Positions 44,364 to 62,546 of a stretch of 64,000 bases of DNA are shown piece after piece. Under the pieces are notes generated by a model that had not been told where the DNA came from, searched no databases, and worked only from the letters and a program-made list of their open reading frames with translations. The stretch is from the NCBI RefSeq assembly GCF_932294415.1, contig NC_065538.1, forward strand, positions 78,505,834-78,569,833. Reading direction: 5' to 3'. The position numbers and the translations under genes were made by a program. Source of the DNA: Quercus robur. Lineage: Eukaryota > Streptophyta > Magnoliopsida > Fagales > Fagaceae. Numbering within the stretch: the first letter of the stretch is position 1; every line of letters starts with the position of its first letter.

Positions 44364-44699
44364 CAGTCATCGATTTGTGCTCTTTTTTTTTTTTCTATAT
44401 ATAAAAAGAGCAAATAGGCTCATGAATAGTGTTATGAACAGTATTTTCGGTTTAATGACTTGCCTTTTTCCTCCTTTTTTTCCCTTCAAGTTCACCGACT
44501 TGGTTTGAACTTGTTTTTTTTCTTTTAAATGATCTTTATATGTTTACTTTTTACTTGTAATGTAAACTTACATTGTATACACACAAAAAGTAGCAAATAT
44601 TATATACATTTGCAAAAAAAATTGTACAAATTTTGCAAATGTGTACAACATTTACCAATTTTTATGTGTTTATAATATAGATTTACATTGTAAGTGCAA

Positions 44700-44700
<1 letters not shown>

Positions 44701-44733
<33 letters not shown>
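44701..44733. repeat. GT/TA compound microsatellite
   Basis: GT repeats passing directly into TA repeats. Confidence 0.9.
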
Positions 44734-44929
44734 AAGAGTGAATGTGAAAAGTTATAGCTCTCCCACGATGGTTTGCTATCCTCCAAGTTTGGCAGTGCAG
44801 GCACATGTACCTAATCTACCTTTGTTACCTTGCTAGGCACATGGTTCTTCTCTATTGTCCTCTCCGGTCCAGTTTCGATTGTCCTATGCCTACTATTAGA
44901 GTCCCCCCTTACTTAACATTTCGATTGTC

Positions 44930-45720
44930 CAATTTCTTTTCCGCCTCTTCTTGACATTTCGCCCCTTAACCAGGCTCCATACTACATGCATTCAACCTCA
45001 ACCTGGTTGTTGTTTTCTAGACCTTATAAGCAGTCTTTTAGAGCATGGCTAAGCAAACCACACTTGTAACAGAAGTTAAGGAGTCTTTCATACTTGAAGT
45101 TCACCCATCTACTCTCTCCCCCTTCTATGGTGATTTTGTTCCCCCGAACAAGTCTTTTGGTGACATCTATCCGAACTTGAACCCGTAGGCATTTCCCCTA
45201 TTGAACCCCTGTTTCTAGGACGTCCACCTCCAAAACCTCCCCTAACTTAGAGCCAATTTCCCATCCCATTTCTTTAATTCTACTCTTCAGGGGAAGGTTA
45301 AAGATCTAGATCCAAAAGGGTGACCACTTTAGGATTATCTCTTTTAGGGCTAGTTCCCCCTCAAACTCTTGCATGAGCATTAATTGTTTTTCGTAGCTCC
45401 ATGGGCATATGTCCAAAATTTTCTTCTTATTCCTTCCATTTCCAAACTCAACAAGAAAAAGGACCTCCTCTATCTTAGAGATTTGGACACCTTTTTTAGG
45501 CTTCCACAACATTCTCATATTTTTCCTTAGAGCATCTAAGCTTAAACTTCTATGGATCAGAACCTTCATCACTACACAGTTCATCCCCAATTCTCTTGCT
45601 ACCCTTGTACTACTGCTTCCAAGCTCTAGACTTTCATCCTCCTCTTCCGTGAAGGAGAGCTTACTCTAGAGCTTCTTGAGCTCCTCTACCAAAGGTTTCG
45701 TTCCTTTTTGAACTTCACCA
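44930..45720 (-). pseudogene. LINE ORF1-like fragment, DUF4283 plus zinc knuckle
   Basis: Minus strand. An open stretch at 45590-45306 carries HRSLSLDALRKNMRMLWKP, VEFGNGRNKKKILDICPWSYEKQLMLMQEF and LKWSPFWI, characteristic of the DUF4283 domain of plant LINE-associated ORF1 proteins. Downstream, broken by stops, are KCLRVQVRID and a CCHC knuckle CYKCGLLSHALKDC near 45050. No RT follows, so this is an isolated fragment. Confidence 0.8.
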
Positions 45721-46547
45721 GAAGGGGAAGTAGAGCCAAGTAAACACCTTGACCCACCGACCTCATGTAGGGGGAGGTCACTTTAACTCTTGCAAGAGGC
45801 TGCAAGACACACTACTGCTTCCACATATACTCGAGCATGAGAGCACTCCTTGTAGACACAATGGATGGACAGAAACATCCAAGTTCTAATATTGGATTTT
45901 TTTTTTTTGGATATATACCACTGCTCATCATTAGGAAAAAAAAAATAGAAATCATTTGTCTCATACCATTGCTCATCATGTCTGAGTCATTGCCTCTTAT
46001 GGACTATGAACAAGTCATAATTATTAACTCACTAGTTTCATCTGCTTGGATTAAATCATTTACCCATGAGACCACCACATATAATTGATGAAAATGAAAT
46101 TGTCATGCATCAATTACAAATTGACATTTATTAGTCATTTTATAAAGAAGTGATATTATCGTCATAAATTATTTTACAATATTTTACAATTTATTGATGT
46201 GGCCTATTCTAATTGGTTCTCATTTTGGTCTATCATTAATTAGCATTGATTTTTAATTTATCAATAACCATTCACTACATAAAAAATTTGTAAAAATTAT
46301 TGTAAAATTGTTTGTAACTCAAATATTTTGGGTTATGAAATTGGATACTGATTTGGGTGTCTCAAATGTTTTTCAAAACAAAATCCGTGAATTCAACATG
46401 GCCCACGAAGGAAATATCCTTCTTTTTTTTTTTTTCAAAATTTCCTTCCACCATTCACTCACGAAGGAAAATTATAGAAGTTTCCAACGCATTAGTCAAC
46501 GTAAAAAGTAGATACATGCATAAGATCAGTACAGAGCAGGAATGATA
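45721..46547. other. Upstream region of CRK-B
   Basis: From about 46030 this matches the upstream blocks of CRK-A and CRK-C in short stretches (TTCACTCACG, GAACAGGAATGA-like), so it is the old CRK-B promoter. No other coding signal. Confidence 0.45.
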
Positions 46548-46727
46548 CAGCGCCACCACCATCGTCTCCTCCACCACCTCCACTAGTCCCATCAGCATCC
46601 CCACCACCAGATTTGCCTACATCTACATCAGGTATGACACTGATATTTTTCATGACTTAGAACTTATAAGTTGACTTATCTTGTTGGTTTAATTATTTAT
46701 TTGTACGTGGTTTCGGTGGAATTGTTA

Positions 46728-46730
<3 letters not shown>

Positions 46731-46775
<45 letters not shown>

Positions 46776-46785
46776 TATATATATT
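46731..46785. repeat. TA microsatellite
   Basis: About 25 TA units, nearly perfect, in the first intron of CRK-B. Confidence 0.9.
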
Positions 46786-47768
46786 GTAGAAACAAATAAT
46801 AGAGTAAAGTTGTACTATTGAAATGTTTGTGTGTGTGTATTTTTTTTAATTATTGTGGAAAACAACTTCTTTTCATAGAACATTAAAATAATGTATTGCC
46901 TGAAAAGTAAATTCTGTTTTCAGACTAAAGAGGAACAAAATCATTGAAACGCCATATTAATTACAAAAAAAAAAAAGTTCTGGACACAGTTTTTGAAATA
47001 GTATACTTTTAGACCACACAAGTGACCAAGCCCTTTGATCCTTGATTGTAATAGCTAAGAGGGTACGTAAAAAGAAAATAGTGAGAGGTATATTGGTAAA
47101 TATATTGCAAATCAACAATTGCTTACTGAAATAAAGATGAATTTAGGATGAAATTATTAGAAATTTAGGATACAAGAAAGAAAAGTTTAATTCAAATTAT
47201 TAGTTGGATATATCCGAATTAGTTCTTACTTTTCCCTGGCTATCTATTATTCTGAGATTACATCCCCTCTAAATATTTAGCATGGATTTGTCGAGTTATT
47301 TTGAATATCACCATACTCTTGATTTCACATGCTTTGATTGTCTCGCAGTAAATTCTTTGGACACATCATGTTTCATTAGCCGTTAAATTTACACATTCTT
47401 AAATGGGCAAGGAGATTCTTACACAGTTTTTTTGGCATTCTTTTTTTACATATAAATCATAAATCGTGGATATTGATATAAATAAACAAGTATAAGATAA
47501 TATTAATTTCACCTTCTTAAAAAACAAAGACACTTGACGTAAAAGTGTGGGCGTTATTTTCAACTCCTTCAAAAGAGGCTCAAACAATAATTTTTTTCCG
47601 ATTTTTCCGAAATTAACGCAAAGAAAAATGGCCAAACTTGCTTTTCTCGGAAAGCTGAACGACGGTCACATTTGTTTATTCGGTGGAAGTCCATCTGTTA
47701 TTGAAGCAAGAAAAATGGCCTAGTAGGCGCCGCATATTGACAAATACAATCTTTACGTTCAAAAGTAT

Positions 47769-48085
47769 GGGCCTGTTTGGGTAACCTTTTTTCATCACTC
47801 AATTTTCGTCACTCAATTTCCATCACTCATCACTCAATTTCCATCACTCATCACTCATAACTCATAACTCATCACTCATCACTCATCACCCATCACTCAT
47901 TTTTTCACACTCATTTGGCAACATCACTTTTATTTTCATCACTCAATTTTTTCACACTATTCATGGGTCCCACACCTGTCAGCCAGTACAGTAGTTTTTT
48001 TTTTTTTTTTTTTTTATTAATACCCAACTCACTGAAGCTTAAAAAAAAAAAAAAAAAAAAAAAAAAACCGAACAGCCAACCCAGG

Positions 48086-48129
<44 letters not shown>

Positions 48130-48412
48130 TCAAAAGGTGGTCAAAAGTTGCGGCTGTGGGTCCCTCATGTGTGTTTATTTACGGAAATGCCATTGAGTTA
48201 TGAGTTATGAAAACTGAAAACAGCCTTTTGTTGTTTTCAGTTTCCATAACTCATAACTCAAAAATCAGAGAATTGAGTGATGGAAACAGAGTTATGGAAA
48301 CAGAGTTATCGTTTGGCCAAACAACCTTTTTACTATGGGTCCCACCATTTTTGAGTTATGAGTTATGGAAACAGAGAATTGAGTTATCAAAAAACTCAAT
48401 CCAAACGGCCCC
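47769..48412. mobile_element. Foldback MITE-like element
   Basis: About 640 bp with inverted ends TGGGCCTGTTTGG and TGGGGCCGTTTGG and long complementary arms made of repeated ACTCATC/ACTCATA on the left and GAGTTATGA/GAGTTATGG on the right. Poly-T and two poly-A blocks occupy the middle (about 47997-48127). The ends resemble PIF/Harbinger MITEs. A clean 3-bp duplication is not visible. Confidence 0.65.
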
Positions 48413-48647
48413 ATATATTTTCCACTGTGAACAATGAACTCCCTAGTGAACGTAGACCGAAGAAACTATATTATATTTATGGTTTGTTGGTGTCATTACC
48501 TTCGCACCACTTTCGATCTCAGAATTGAATATTAGGTTGTTTCCAAAAAAAGATATTTCCTTAACATTATTAAAAATGTACCACAAAATACATATAATAA
48601 AGATGCAAAATAGTAGTATAAAACATAAATAGAAACAAACATATATA

Positions 48648-48650
<3 letters not shown>

Positions 48651-48684
<34 letters not shown>
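48651..48684. repeat. TA microsatellite at the Helitron 5' end
   Basis: About 17 TA units directly after the putative Helitron 5' TC. Confidence 0.85.
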
Positions 48685-48688
<4 letters not shown>

Positions 48689-48754
48689 CGAAGCCTTTGC
48701 TGGCACCACAATTTTCCACATAAAAAATAAAAAATAAATAAAAATTATAACTCC

Positions 48755-49400
48755 TCAAAACCCTAGCAACCTTACCCCTCTCTCAAGTTAAGAAATATAA
48801 AATCACGGTTTCTGCAAACTCTCTCTTTCTCCAGACGTAGGAAGCCCTAAAGCATTCAAGATCTACAAAACCCTAGCAACCTTACCCCTCTCTCAAGTTA
48901 AGAAATATAAAACCACGGTTTCTGCAAACTCTCTCTCTCCAGACGTAGGAAGCCCTAAAGCATTCAAGATCTACAATGCACGGTATAGATTTTAGCTTAT
49001 AAAGTTCAAACCTTTTGTAAGGTTAGTTTTGTTTATATATTAATTAATACATAGTACTTTGTTCACCATTGAATACTCATATAATCAATTTCCAATTCAG
49101 TGTTCAAGAATTAAACCAAAATTCTAACTGCGTTATCATAAAATATTATTATTAGTATGAATTTTATGGAGTTGCGGTGTTCAAGAATTAAACAAAAATT
49201 CTTTTAAATTATCTATAATATTTTGTCTTCTGAAAATTTTATCTCTTTGATTTTAGTATATTATGTTTCTTAAATTATAGAGAGATTTTCTTTGGTTTCT
49301 GCAAACTCTCTCTCTCTCCAGATGTAGGAAGCCCTAAACGCACGGTATAGCATTCAAGATCTACAACTCACGGTATAGATTTTAGCTTATAAAGTTCAGT
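48755..49400 (+). repeat. Leader-like direct repeats inside the Helitron
   Basis: Two copies of about 110 bp (about 48755-48865 and 48866-48976) contain AAACCCTAGCAACCTTACC, CAAACTCTCTCT and GACGTAGGAAGCCC; a third partial copy lies near 49300-49360. They look like the 5' leader of an expressed plant gene, possibly captured, but no coding sequence accompanies them. Confidence 0.6.
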
Positions 49401-49789
49401 TTTTGTAAGGTTAGTTTATTTATATATTTAGTCCTTATGTTTAGGTTTAGGTTTAGGTTTTAAGAGATTTATATATTACTACTATGTGGCTTTTATTTCT
49501 ACCGCAAGAACTATTTAGGTATGTATCCCTTGCAAGCACACATGAACTTAAATTGTCTTTTAATATATACATGCTTTATTATTTTCTAATAATTTTCCCG
49601 TGCATCGCACGGGTCAGCGACTAGTTTTAATAAAAACAGAATTCCAGATTTTGCAGGTAACTCATCTCGAACTGTAATCATTTTAGTAGTGGCTACTATT
49701 GCGTCTGCTGTACGATTCATATCTATCAGCATCTGCATCTATTTAAGACCGGGGAACCCTTAAAGTAAGTTAGAAAATGGCAAAAACTT

Positions 49790-50440
49790 AGCTTTCCTGG
49801 GAAAGTTCAACGACGGTCACATTTGTTTATTCGGTGCAAGTCCATCTGATATTGAAGGAAGAAAGATGGCCTAGTAGGCGTTACCTCACCACTTTTCAAC
49901 CCTGGTATTGACAGAAGTACATATTTTCAACTGTGAACAGTGAATGGTCAACGTAGACCGAAGAAACTATATATATATATATATATATATGGTTTGTTGG
50001 TGTCATTACGTTCGCTCCACTTTTGATCTCAGAATTGAATATTAGGTTGTTTCCAAAAAACAGATATTTCCTTAATATTATTAAAAATGTACCACAAAAT
50101 ACATATAATAAAGATGCAAAATATGCTAAAGAACATGGACGTACGTATGGCATAACCAAATAGTATAAAACATAAATGAAAACAAACACCCCATTCAAAA
50201 TATATATATAATTTTTTTTTCCCGTGTCCCGAAATTGAGCACTTGCAATTAATGTTTTAATAAAAGCAGAATTCCGGAATTTGCAGGAATGAAAGTGACT
50301 CATCTCGAGCTGTATTCACTATTCATTGTAGTAGTGAGTACTGAGCAGTGACTACTATTAATTGCTTCTGCTGTACTAATCATCTCTATCAGCATCTGCA
50401 TCAATTTAAGAGCGAGGAACCCAGTGGATAAAGCTGAAAG
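49790..50440 (+). repeat. Second copy of the CRK-B intron 1/exon 2 block
   Basis: Matches 47640-49770 with the foldback element and Helitron removed: both contain TCAACGACGGTCAC-like, AAGTCCATCTG, GGCCTAGTAGGCG and the exon 2 sequence. A tandem duplication within the pseudogene therefore produced two transmembrane exons, and the transposons inserted into the first copy. Confidence 0.75.
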
Positions 50441-51149
50441 TAAGTTAGAAATTGGTTTACCTTTCCTTTTTGCTAAGTGATAAGTGAATCATTACTATAA
50501 AAGCAGGAAAAATTACCATATCCCTACAATTTTTATGTAGTGGTGAATTCATTGTTTTGAGAATTAAGCAATATTAGTGAAAATAAGTTTACGCTATTTC
50601 AGCTATTATTTTCTCCTTATCATTTTAAATTAAACAAAAACATAATCGAGAGGCCATTAATTGGATATTAAATCGGTTTTGGTGGAAACTACCCTACTGC
50701 AAGAGTTGTACTAAACAAATGCAAGAATATTACATAGAAGACATTTTTAGTTCCCTCAGAATTCAAGAAGAAAGGATTTCAGTAATTCGTTCTGTATACC
50801 CCTTGTTTTTGTATATACATAATTGCAATTTCAATTTAGGCAATACCTAGTAATCTAACTCAGACGTATTGACTTGTTCTTCAGTTGATGCTGGTGATCA
50901 AATTAGTGTTGTTGAATGCTTGCAATTTGACTTTGGCAAAATCAGAGTTGCTACACAGAACTTCTCTGATGCTAATAAGCTTGGAGAGGGTGGATTTGGT
51001 ACTGTTTATAAGGTAATGCCCAAAATAAATTATGATATTTCCTGAAGTGTGTATTGTTTAACAATGACATGATATTCATAAAATAAAATAAAAAAATAAA
51101 TAAAAACCATGTATAAATAAGTAAACAATCAAACTTTAATGTATATTTT

Positions 51150-51870
51150 CAAATATATATATATATAACAATAGGTAAAGTTGAGAAAAAATCCAATTAA
51201 ATTTCAAATTGGAATTTAATTATAGTATAATTTTGCGCCACATGTCCCATCTAATCTAAGTTTTTAAATTTTTGTGTAAAGTGAGTTAATTCAATGTAAA
51301 AATTAGATTTCAATTAAAGTTTAATTTTAGACATGTGTTCCATTTAATCTAAGTTTTTTTAATTTTTTTTGTTAAATGAGTTAATTTAGTGTAAAAAACA
51401 AAGAGTCTAATATAAGTAAACCATAAAAAACATAATTTTTTAATGATTTTATATTTATGAGCATTTTTTTATAGAACTAAAAAAAATTCAAGTTTATAAA
51501 TCATCTATATATATAGGTCAAACTGAGAAAAAATCTAATTAGATTTCAAATTGGAATTCAATTAGAGTCTACATATACATATATGTCTCATCTAATAAAA
51601 AAAATTTAATTTTTGTGTCAAATGCAGAAGTCTAATATAAATAAATCATAAAAAATATAATCATATATCTAACACTATATATTAAATTAGAAAAAAAAAT
51701 CCAATTAGATTCTACAATTGAAGTCTAATTTCGCGTCATGTGTCCTAAATTATTTATTTTTATAGAGGGTTTTATTTCTTAATTTTAGAATCAAACGTGG
51801 GACTTTATAAATATCCATTGAAGTGAGTTATTGTGTACAAAAACCAAAGAGTCTATAATTAATAAACATA
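51150..51870. repeat. Diverged repeats with CAAATTGGAATT motif
   Basis: At least four imperfect copies of a segment with TCCAATTAAATTTCAAATTGG, CACATGTCCCATCTAATC and GAGTTAATT motifs, near 51180, 51310, 51515 and 51680. Spacing is irregular (about 130-200 bp). Class unknown; no coding content. Confidence 0.55.
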
Positions 51871-52884
51871 AAAATATTTAAAAAATGGACAATTTACACT
51901 GTCTACATAATAACATTCTTACAAGAATTTTTAAAGAGTTAAAAAAAAAATATAAGAATGACTACCAATAACATTTAAATTATATATGTAAGAATTATAC
52001 TATGCATCTTAATATGTACATTTTTACAAGCTAGTTGAAATAGAGTGTCAACCACAATTGATATTAGATTATAAAATTAGTTGTCAAGATTGTAAATTTC
52101 ATATATGTTTTTATTCTTTGTCAAACTAGTTATTCAATAAGGCATTTGTAATTTTGTTTTTTGTTTTGGGATGTTGATATTGTGCAGAAATGAAACTTGT
52201 GTGTTTGTTTTATTTATCTTTTGAGCTATTTTGTTTTGGTTAGTAATGTTGAAATTTGTATCATTTTAAAATTATTGAACAAGTGTTAATTTGTTTACCT
52301 GAGCTCATTCTTGATATGAGTGATGAATTCAAAGTAATGTATTTTACATCAAGTGATTTGCTGCATTACTTTCCAAAGGACAAATACATTTTTTTTATTA
52401 AAAAAAATTCATGTGAAAAGTATGGGTCAAACTAACCCGACCCCACCCATAATCCGTTTAACCAAACATATTCCTAAGCCACTTAAAATGACCTTTTTTT
52501 CTACTTGAACTTGTTTTAACTTGCAACCTGATTGAGCTATCTCGAACTTGACCTGTCCCATCCCACCTGTTTTCCATGTCAATAAAATCCAATACCTCCC
52601 TTCCCCCCCCCCCCCCCCAAAACCATAAAAATTAGTTTAAAAAATTTTGAAAAATCCTAAATTAGACCATATAAGGTTTGTCATTTGTGACAAAACACCC
52701 AAATTAGGTGGTTGTGCACTCAAAAGTTTTGGGCAACATTATAAATCAATTAAAGATTGGAGTGAAAATTTATAATTTTCCCTTAAATTAACTTACTAAT
52801 AGCAAAATGTAGAAAGTTTGTTGGTTGGTAATTAAAAATAAATAAATAAATAAATCTTTATACTCAATCGCCATCACATCTAAG
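51871..52884. other. AT-rich region with a possible hAT end
   Basis: No gene. Around 52430-52590 are ACCCGACCCCACCC and CACCTGTTTTCCATGTC motifs resembling one end of a GGGTC-type hAT element such as 5821-7166; the matching end was not found. A C homopolymer lies near 52603-52618. Confidence 0.35.
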
Positions 52885-53034
52885 TAAAGTTAGCTCAACT
52901 GGTAAGTCTCTGATGGCTGAATAAGAGATCTCCTCGCCTACACCAAAAACCAATTGGTATCTTAATTTGATGATAACAAGCTATCTTCAGGAGCAAATGT
53001 CATCGGTTGAAACTTGTTTAAAAAAATAAAAAAG
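52885..53034 (+). mobile_element. tRNA-derived SINE
   Basis: Starts with a pol III box A (TTAGCTCAACTGGTA, 52890-52904), continues with CTACACCAAAAACCAATTGG and GATGATAACAAGCTATC, and ends GGTTGAAAC followed by an A-rich tail. The box B region appears deleted between GAGATC and CCTCGCC. Form and order match tRNA-derived plant SINEs. Confidence 0.68.
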
Positions 53035-53899
53035 TGGACCACCATAGAAATTACTTTTTGAATTCTGTTTTCTATATTACTATTTAAGGAGCTTCCCCTG
53101 TTTAGACAAGACATCTTTTTGGTTTCAAAATACTCCTACAGCCTACGTTTAAGTAGGGGTAAAACTGAAAGATAACCTGGTAAAAAACTAAAAATACATC
53201 TTTAACTTCCACATACAATATTGTCGACAAAATAGGTTCACTTTTCTGTTGGTTTTCAAAATTCAATCTGAACAAAAAATTTATGTTTTTAACAATTATT
53301 ATTTTTTTTTATTTTTTTATTTTTACAAATTTTGTAGTACACCCATTAACTCCTAAACTGAAGTTGTCATTCCCGGTTTTCTTTTTTCCTTTTTAACCCC
53401 ATGTATAGGGTATTGGATATAAAAAAAATATATATTAAAAAAATATTTTCCTTATTTTCCTATCTTTATCACTACTTTGGATAACTTTTTTTTTTTTTAA
53501 ATAAAATGTTTGAATAATTATCATTTGTTTTTTCAGTTGTCAAAATAAAACTAGTTATCCTTATTACTCCATTGTATACACCTCCAAGTTTGCAATTTGC
53601 CTCCTTCAGTAAAATAGTTTGTCTTTTCCTTCGTTTCTAAACGCCGCAATTGAAAAGATGGGATGGGTCATGCGATTACTTGTAAGAATGTTTTAAGCAG
53701 TTTTATGGTAGTACTTATATTTCTCTTCCATTCCTACAACTTTATAGTGTTTCATGCTTGAAAACTATCCAATATTGTTCTATGATCTCACGTTTTGATT
53801 CAATGTGGTTCTTAGTGTTGAAGCACTTTAATATTAAATAATTAAAATGAATAAATGTTATAACATAAATGTAAAAATGTGGGAGTAAATATAGAAAAT
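53035..53899. other. AT-rich intergenic region
   Basis: No ORF or recognisable element apart from homopolymer runs. Confidence 0.4.
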
Positions 53900-54892
53900 G
53901 AGGAGTTAGTGAAAATGTTTAATCCCACATTGAAAAGGAAAGAGACTATTTTATTCTTTTTAATTGTAGTGATTAATGGGCTAACAAATGGGTCGAGTTT
54001 CACCTTGTCCAATAAAGAATAGGGTCAGGTTTGGGTTTAAAAAAAAAAAAGAAAAAAAAGAAAAAAAAAAACCCGAACCAGGACCCAGACCCGACCTAGT
54101 TACAAGTTATATATATAAAACTTGTAAACCCTAAAACTATTCCTCTTTCATTTTAGCTCACACACTCACAAGCCGCCCCACTTTCCTCTCCCACTCTCAA
54201 TCTCACTGCCGATCCAAGCTCTGTCATCGCCCTCCCTCAAGCCATCAAGCACCACACAACCGGAAACTCACCCAAGCCACCACAGTCAAAACCAAGCCCA
54301 AAAAACAAGATCCAAGAAAATCCTCGCCGACAAGCCCAGCCACAATCAAGCGATCAAGCACCTCGTCAACAAGTCGAAACTCTCATCAATCATGAAAATC
54401 TCTACAACCACTGTGAACCACCCCTCACCCATTACAGATCCACAATTGATGCGGTCTGGGTTGGTTTTTTTTTGGGTGAGCCAAATTTGTTGGGTTTTTT
54501 TTTTTGGTGTTTTGTTGTTGGAATTTTCAAATTTGCTAATTTTATTTATGGGTTTGCAAAATTTTGGGATTTTGTTGGATTTTTTGTACAGATTAGTTTG
54601 TTAGATCTTGGCATCCGTTTGGATGAAAAGAAAATTACCAAGAAAATGCTGTGATTGTTGTGATTGCTAAGAAAATTACATGTGATTTGTGATTTTGGGT
54701 TTGTATTGATTTCTGGATTTGTGATTTTGGGCTGGGGCTCGCGGGGCCCGATCGGGGGGGGGGGGTGTTTGGGTGCAACAAAAAAAACCTGTTTATTAAA
54801 TGGGCTGGGTTTGGGTAATGGGTAACGGCCCAAGGGTCGGGTTCGGGTATAAAGAAATCCGACCCGAACTCAACTTGTTGTCATCTCTAAAA
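53900..54892. repeat. Possible hAT-like remnant with GGGTTTGGGT/GACCC ends
   Basis: Bounded by GGGTCAGGTTTGGGTT (about 54010) and GGGTCGGGTTCGGGT...CCGACCCGAACTC (about 54835-54870), then TTGTCATCTCTA, which looks like a hAT terminus. Between them is a leader-like stretch (AAACCCTAAAACTATTCC, 54120) and a 70-residue ORF at 54392 without a recognisable domain. The left terminus is not identified. Confidence 0.35.
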
Positions 54893-55319
54893 TGAATTGT
54901 TAAAAATTATCTTTTAAGAGCATTAGTTAGTATTTCCCATAAAAGGAGTAGGTCAAAAAAATAATGGAATTCAATTAAACCATTATGACCGACAGACAAC
55001 AAACACTAATAAGTTGTGCTTTAATTTGTCCTTGCACGCTATACTTTGATTCCTTGCCAAGTGAATTGTACTTTTTTGACAATTACAATGTCCCACCACT
55101 ATTCAAAAAAAAAAGGAAAGTCCCACCACGCTATCTTGCTTGAAACCAAGTTCATTAACCGGTCTTTAAAGCCACACTCCTTTTTCCTGCCAGATATTGC
55201 ACGCAAGATCCCCAACATAACCACCATCCCCATAACTCAATGTTCTGTACAAGCTCATATCTGATTAAAAAAGGTACTAAAGCACGAGTATCTGTAAGAT
55301 ATCATAAGATCCAATTTAC

Positions 55320-55391
55320 TTCAGTCCAATGCTCTATTTTTTGTTTTTTTTGGATCTGTCATATACTTACTAGCCACAATGGCTGCATTAG

Positions 55392-55431
<40 letters not shown>

Positions 55432-55751
55432 TTTGAACGCTGCATCAGAAATATTAAGTCTAGTACACACCATCAAGTACATGAGACACCCAATTACATT
55501 AGCATATGACATTTTAGATATACACTTTGACTCTTACCTAATATTAATATTGGATGCAACTGTAAGGACAATTTGAAACTGGCAACAAGCAGCACCTTAA
55601 CCGTTTTTAAATCAAGTATTCTAAACATCTCTAACACCTTTTTTAAGATCCCTCTATCATGATGAGTTTCTATTCCAAGGATCTTCTTAATAGCTCCAAC
55701 ATTTTTTGTGTCAAATTTGCATCTCAACAAATACTTCAATTGACAATTCAA
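55320..55751 (-). pseudogene. Copia RT/RNase H boundary fragment
   Basis: Minus strand: LLRCKFDTKNVGAIKKILGIETHHDR (family FxMKDLGxAKKILGMEIxRDR), then, after a frame change, MSYANVIGCLMYLMVCTRLNISDA (family YASAVGSLMYAMVCTRPDIxxA). A TA microsatellite interrupts it at 55393-55426. No LTRs seen nearby. Confidence 0.8.
55393..55426. repeat. TA microsatellite
   Basis: About 17 TA units inside the copia fragment. Confidence 0.9.
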
Positions 55752-56593
55752 AATGCATGATTAACTCCCTAAAGTAATTTGAGATTTTTTTTTTTTTTTT
55801 TGCAATGTACCACCTAGCTTCTAATCTTGGCTAGTGGTTTATTAAACTGTGGTTTGAAATGTTGTTGCTTTGTTTGCTTCCTTGACTTGAACTTGATGTT
55901 TTGCTTGTTGGTGTAATTTGCAATTTGCTATGCTCATTTATTCCTTTTGTTAATAAAATTTACTGATTATTCATTCCAAGAATAAAAAGTATTTTAGTAA
56001 TTTCAAATGCTAAAATATTACCAAAATGCTCCTCAATTGTTTAGATTACTTAAATTGCACTTTTTCGTTAAAGTTAACCCCAAATTAGACAATATGAGGT
56101 TTGTTATTTGTGACAAAAGAAAACTCCAAAATTAGGTTGTTAATCTTGCGCTCAAAATTTTTGGGGAACATTATAAATCAATTAAAGATTTAAGTGAAAA
56201 TTTTCCCTAAAATTTTCCTACCAATATCATGTAATAAAAATGAAGAAAGTTCAAATAAGTTTCGTTAATTCAAAATAAATATATCCGTGTTTTCAAATTC
56301 AAACCCTTCACATCTACGTGGCCCACGGTGGAAAAGACATTTTTGAATTCTATTTTGTCCTATTTGTCTATAACTATGACTAGTCAGTCTTCACTCACGT
56401 CTGTATATGTAAACCGCGTATTATTCAATTAAAAGCTTTGAATTGGTCATAAATTAAATGAAGTTTCCAGCACCTTTCACCCAAGTCAATGTAGAATGGC
56501 GCAGATACATGAACTGACGAAAGTATAGAACAGGAATGACTTATGAGTCTTATGCTAAAATTCTTCAAACCTAGCCACAACTGCAGAGGAACA
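55752..56593 (+). promoter_or_regulatory. CRK-C upstream region
   Basis: Non-coding. The last 250 bp match the CRK-A and CRK-B upstream blocks (TTCACTCACGTC, AAAGCTTTGAATTGGTCA, GAACAGGAATGA). One W-box lies at 56484-56489 (AGTCAA, TTGACT on the minus strand). The 149-bp duplication seen at CRK-A is absent here. Confidence 0.5.

Positions 56594-62546
<5,953 letters not shown>

Larger units (their letters stand above)
48649..49624 (+). mobile_element. Probable non-autonomous Helitron
   Basis: The 3' end has the Helitron hallmarks: a 17-base hairpin CCCGTGC-ATC-GCACGGG (49597-49613), then seven bases and CTAG (49621-49624) followed by T. The 5' end is placed at TC (48649), leading into a TA run and ACCGAAGCCTTTGCTGGC, a start I associate with plant Helitrons; the base before it is G rather than the expected A, so the 5' end is uncertain. 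Inside is a direct duplication of an AAACCCTAGCAACC leader-like segment. In the duplicate at 49930-50290 the element is absent. Confidence 0.68.
46548..51012 (+). pseudogene. CRK-B: decayed cysteine-rich receptor-like kinase
   Basis: Remains of a subfamily 1 CRK. Only the Pro-rich end of exon 1 is left (46548-46631, coding PPPPLVPSA-type sequence, with a CAG|GTATGA donor); the signal peptide and both DUF26 domains are deleted, because the 5' leader joins the tail directly. The transmembrane exon occurs twice: 49656-49764 (nine bases shorter than in CRK-C and with an in-frame TAA) and 50287-50439 (frameshifted, with an internal duplication and TGA). Exon 3 (50886-51012) reads [10 protein letters not shown] but is 127 nt against 128 in CRK-C; one base is missing in GGCAA-ATCAGAG. 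No exons 4-7 follow. The introns hold a foldback element and a probable Helitron. Confidence 0.87.

Noticed and set aside
54392..54604. 70-residue ORF after a leader-like sequence as a real gene
   Set aside because: Phe/Leu-rich, driven by poly-T, with no domain; the region looks like a transposon remnant.
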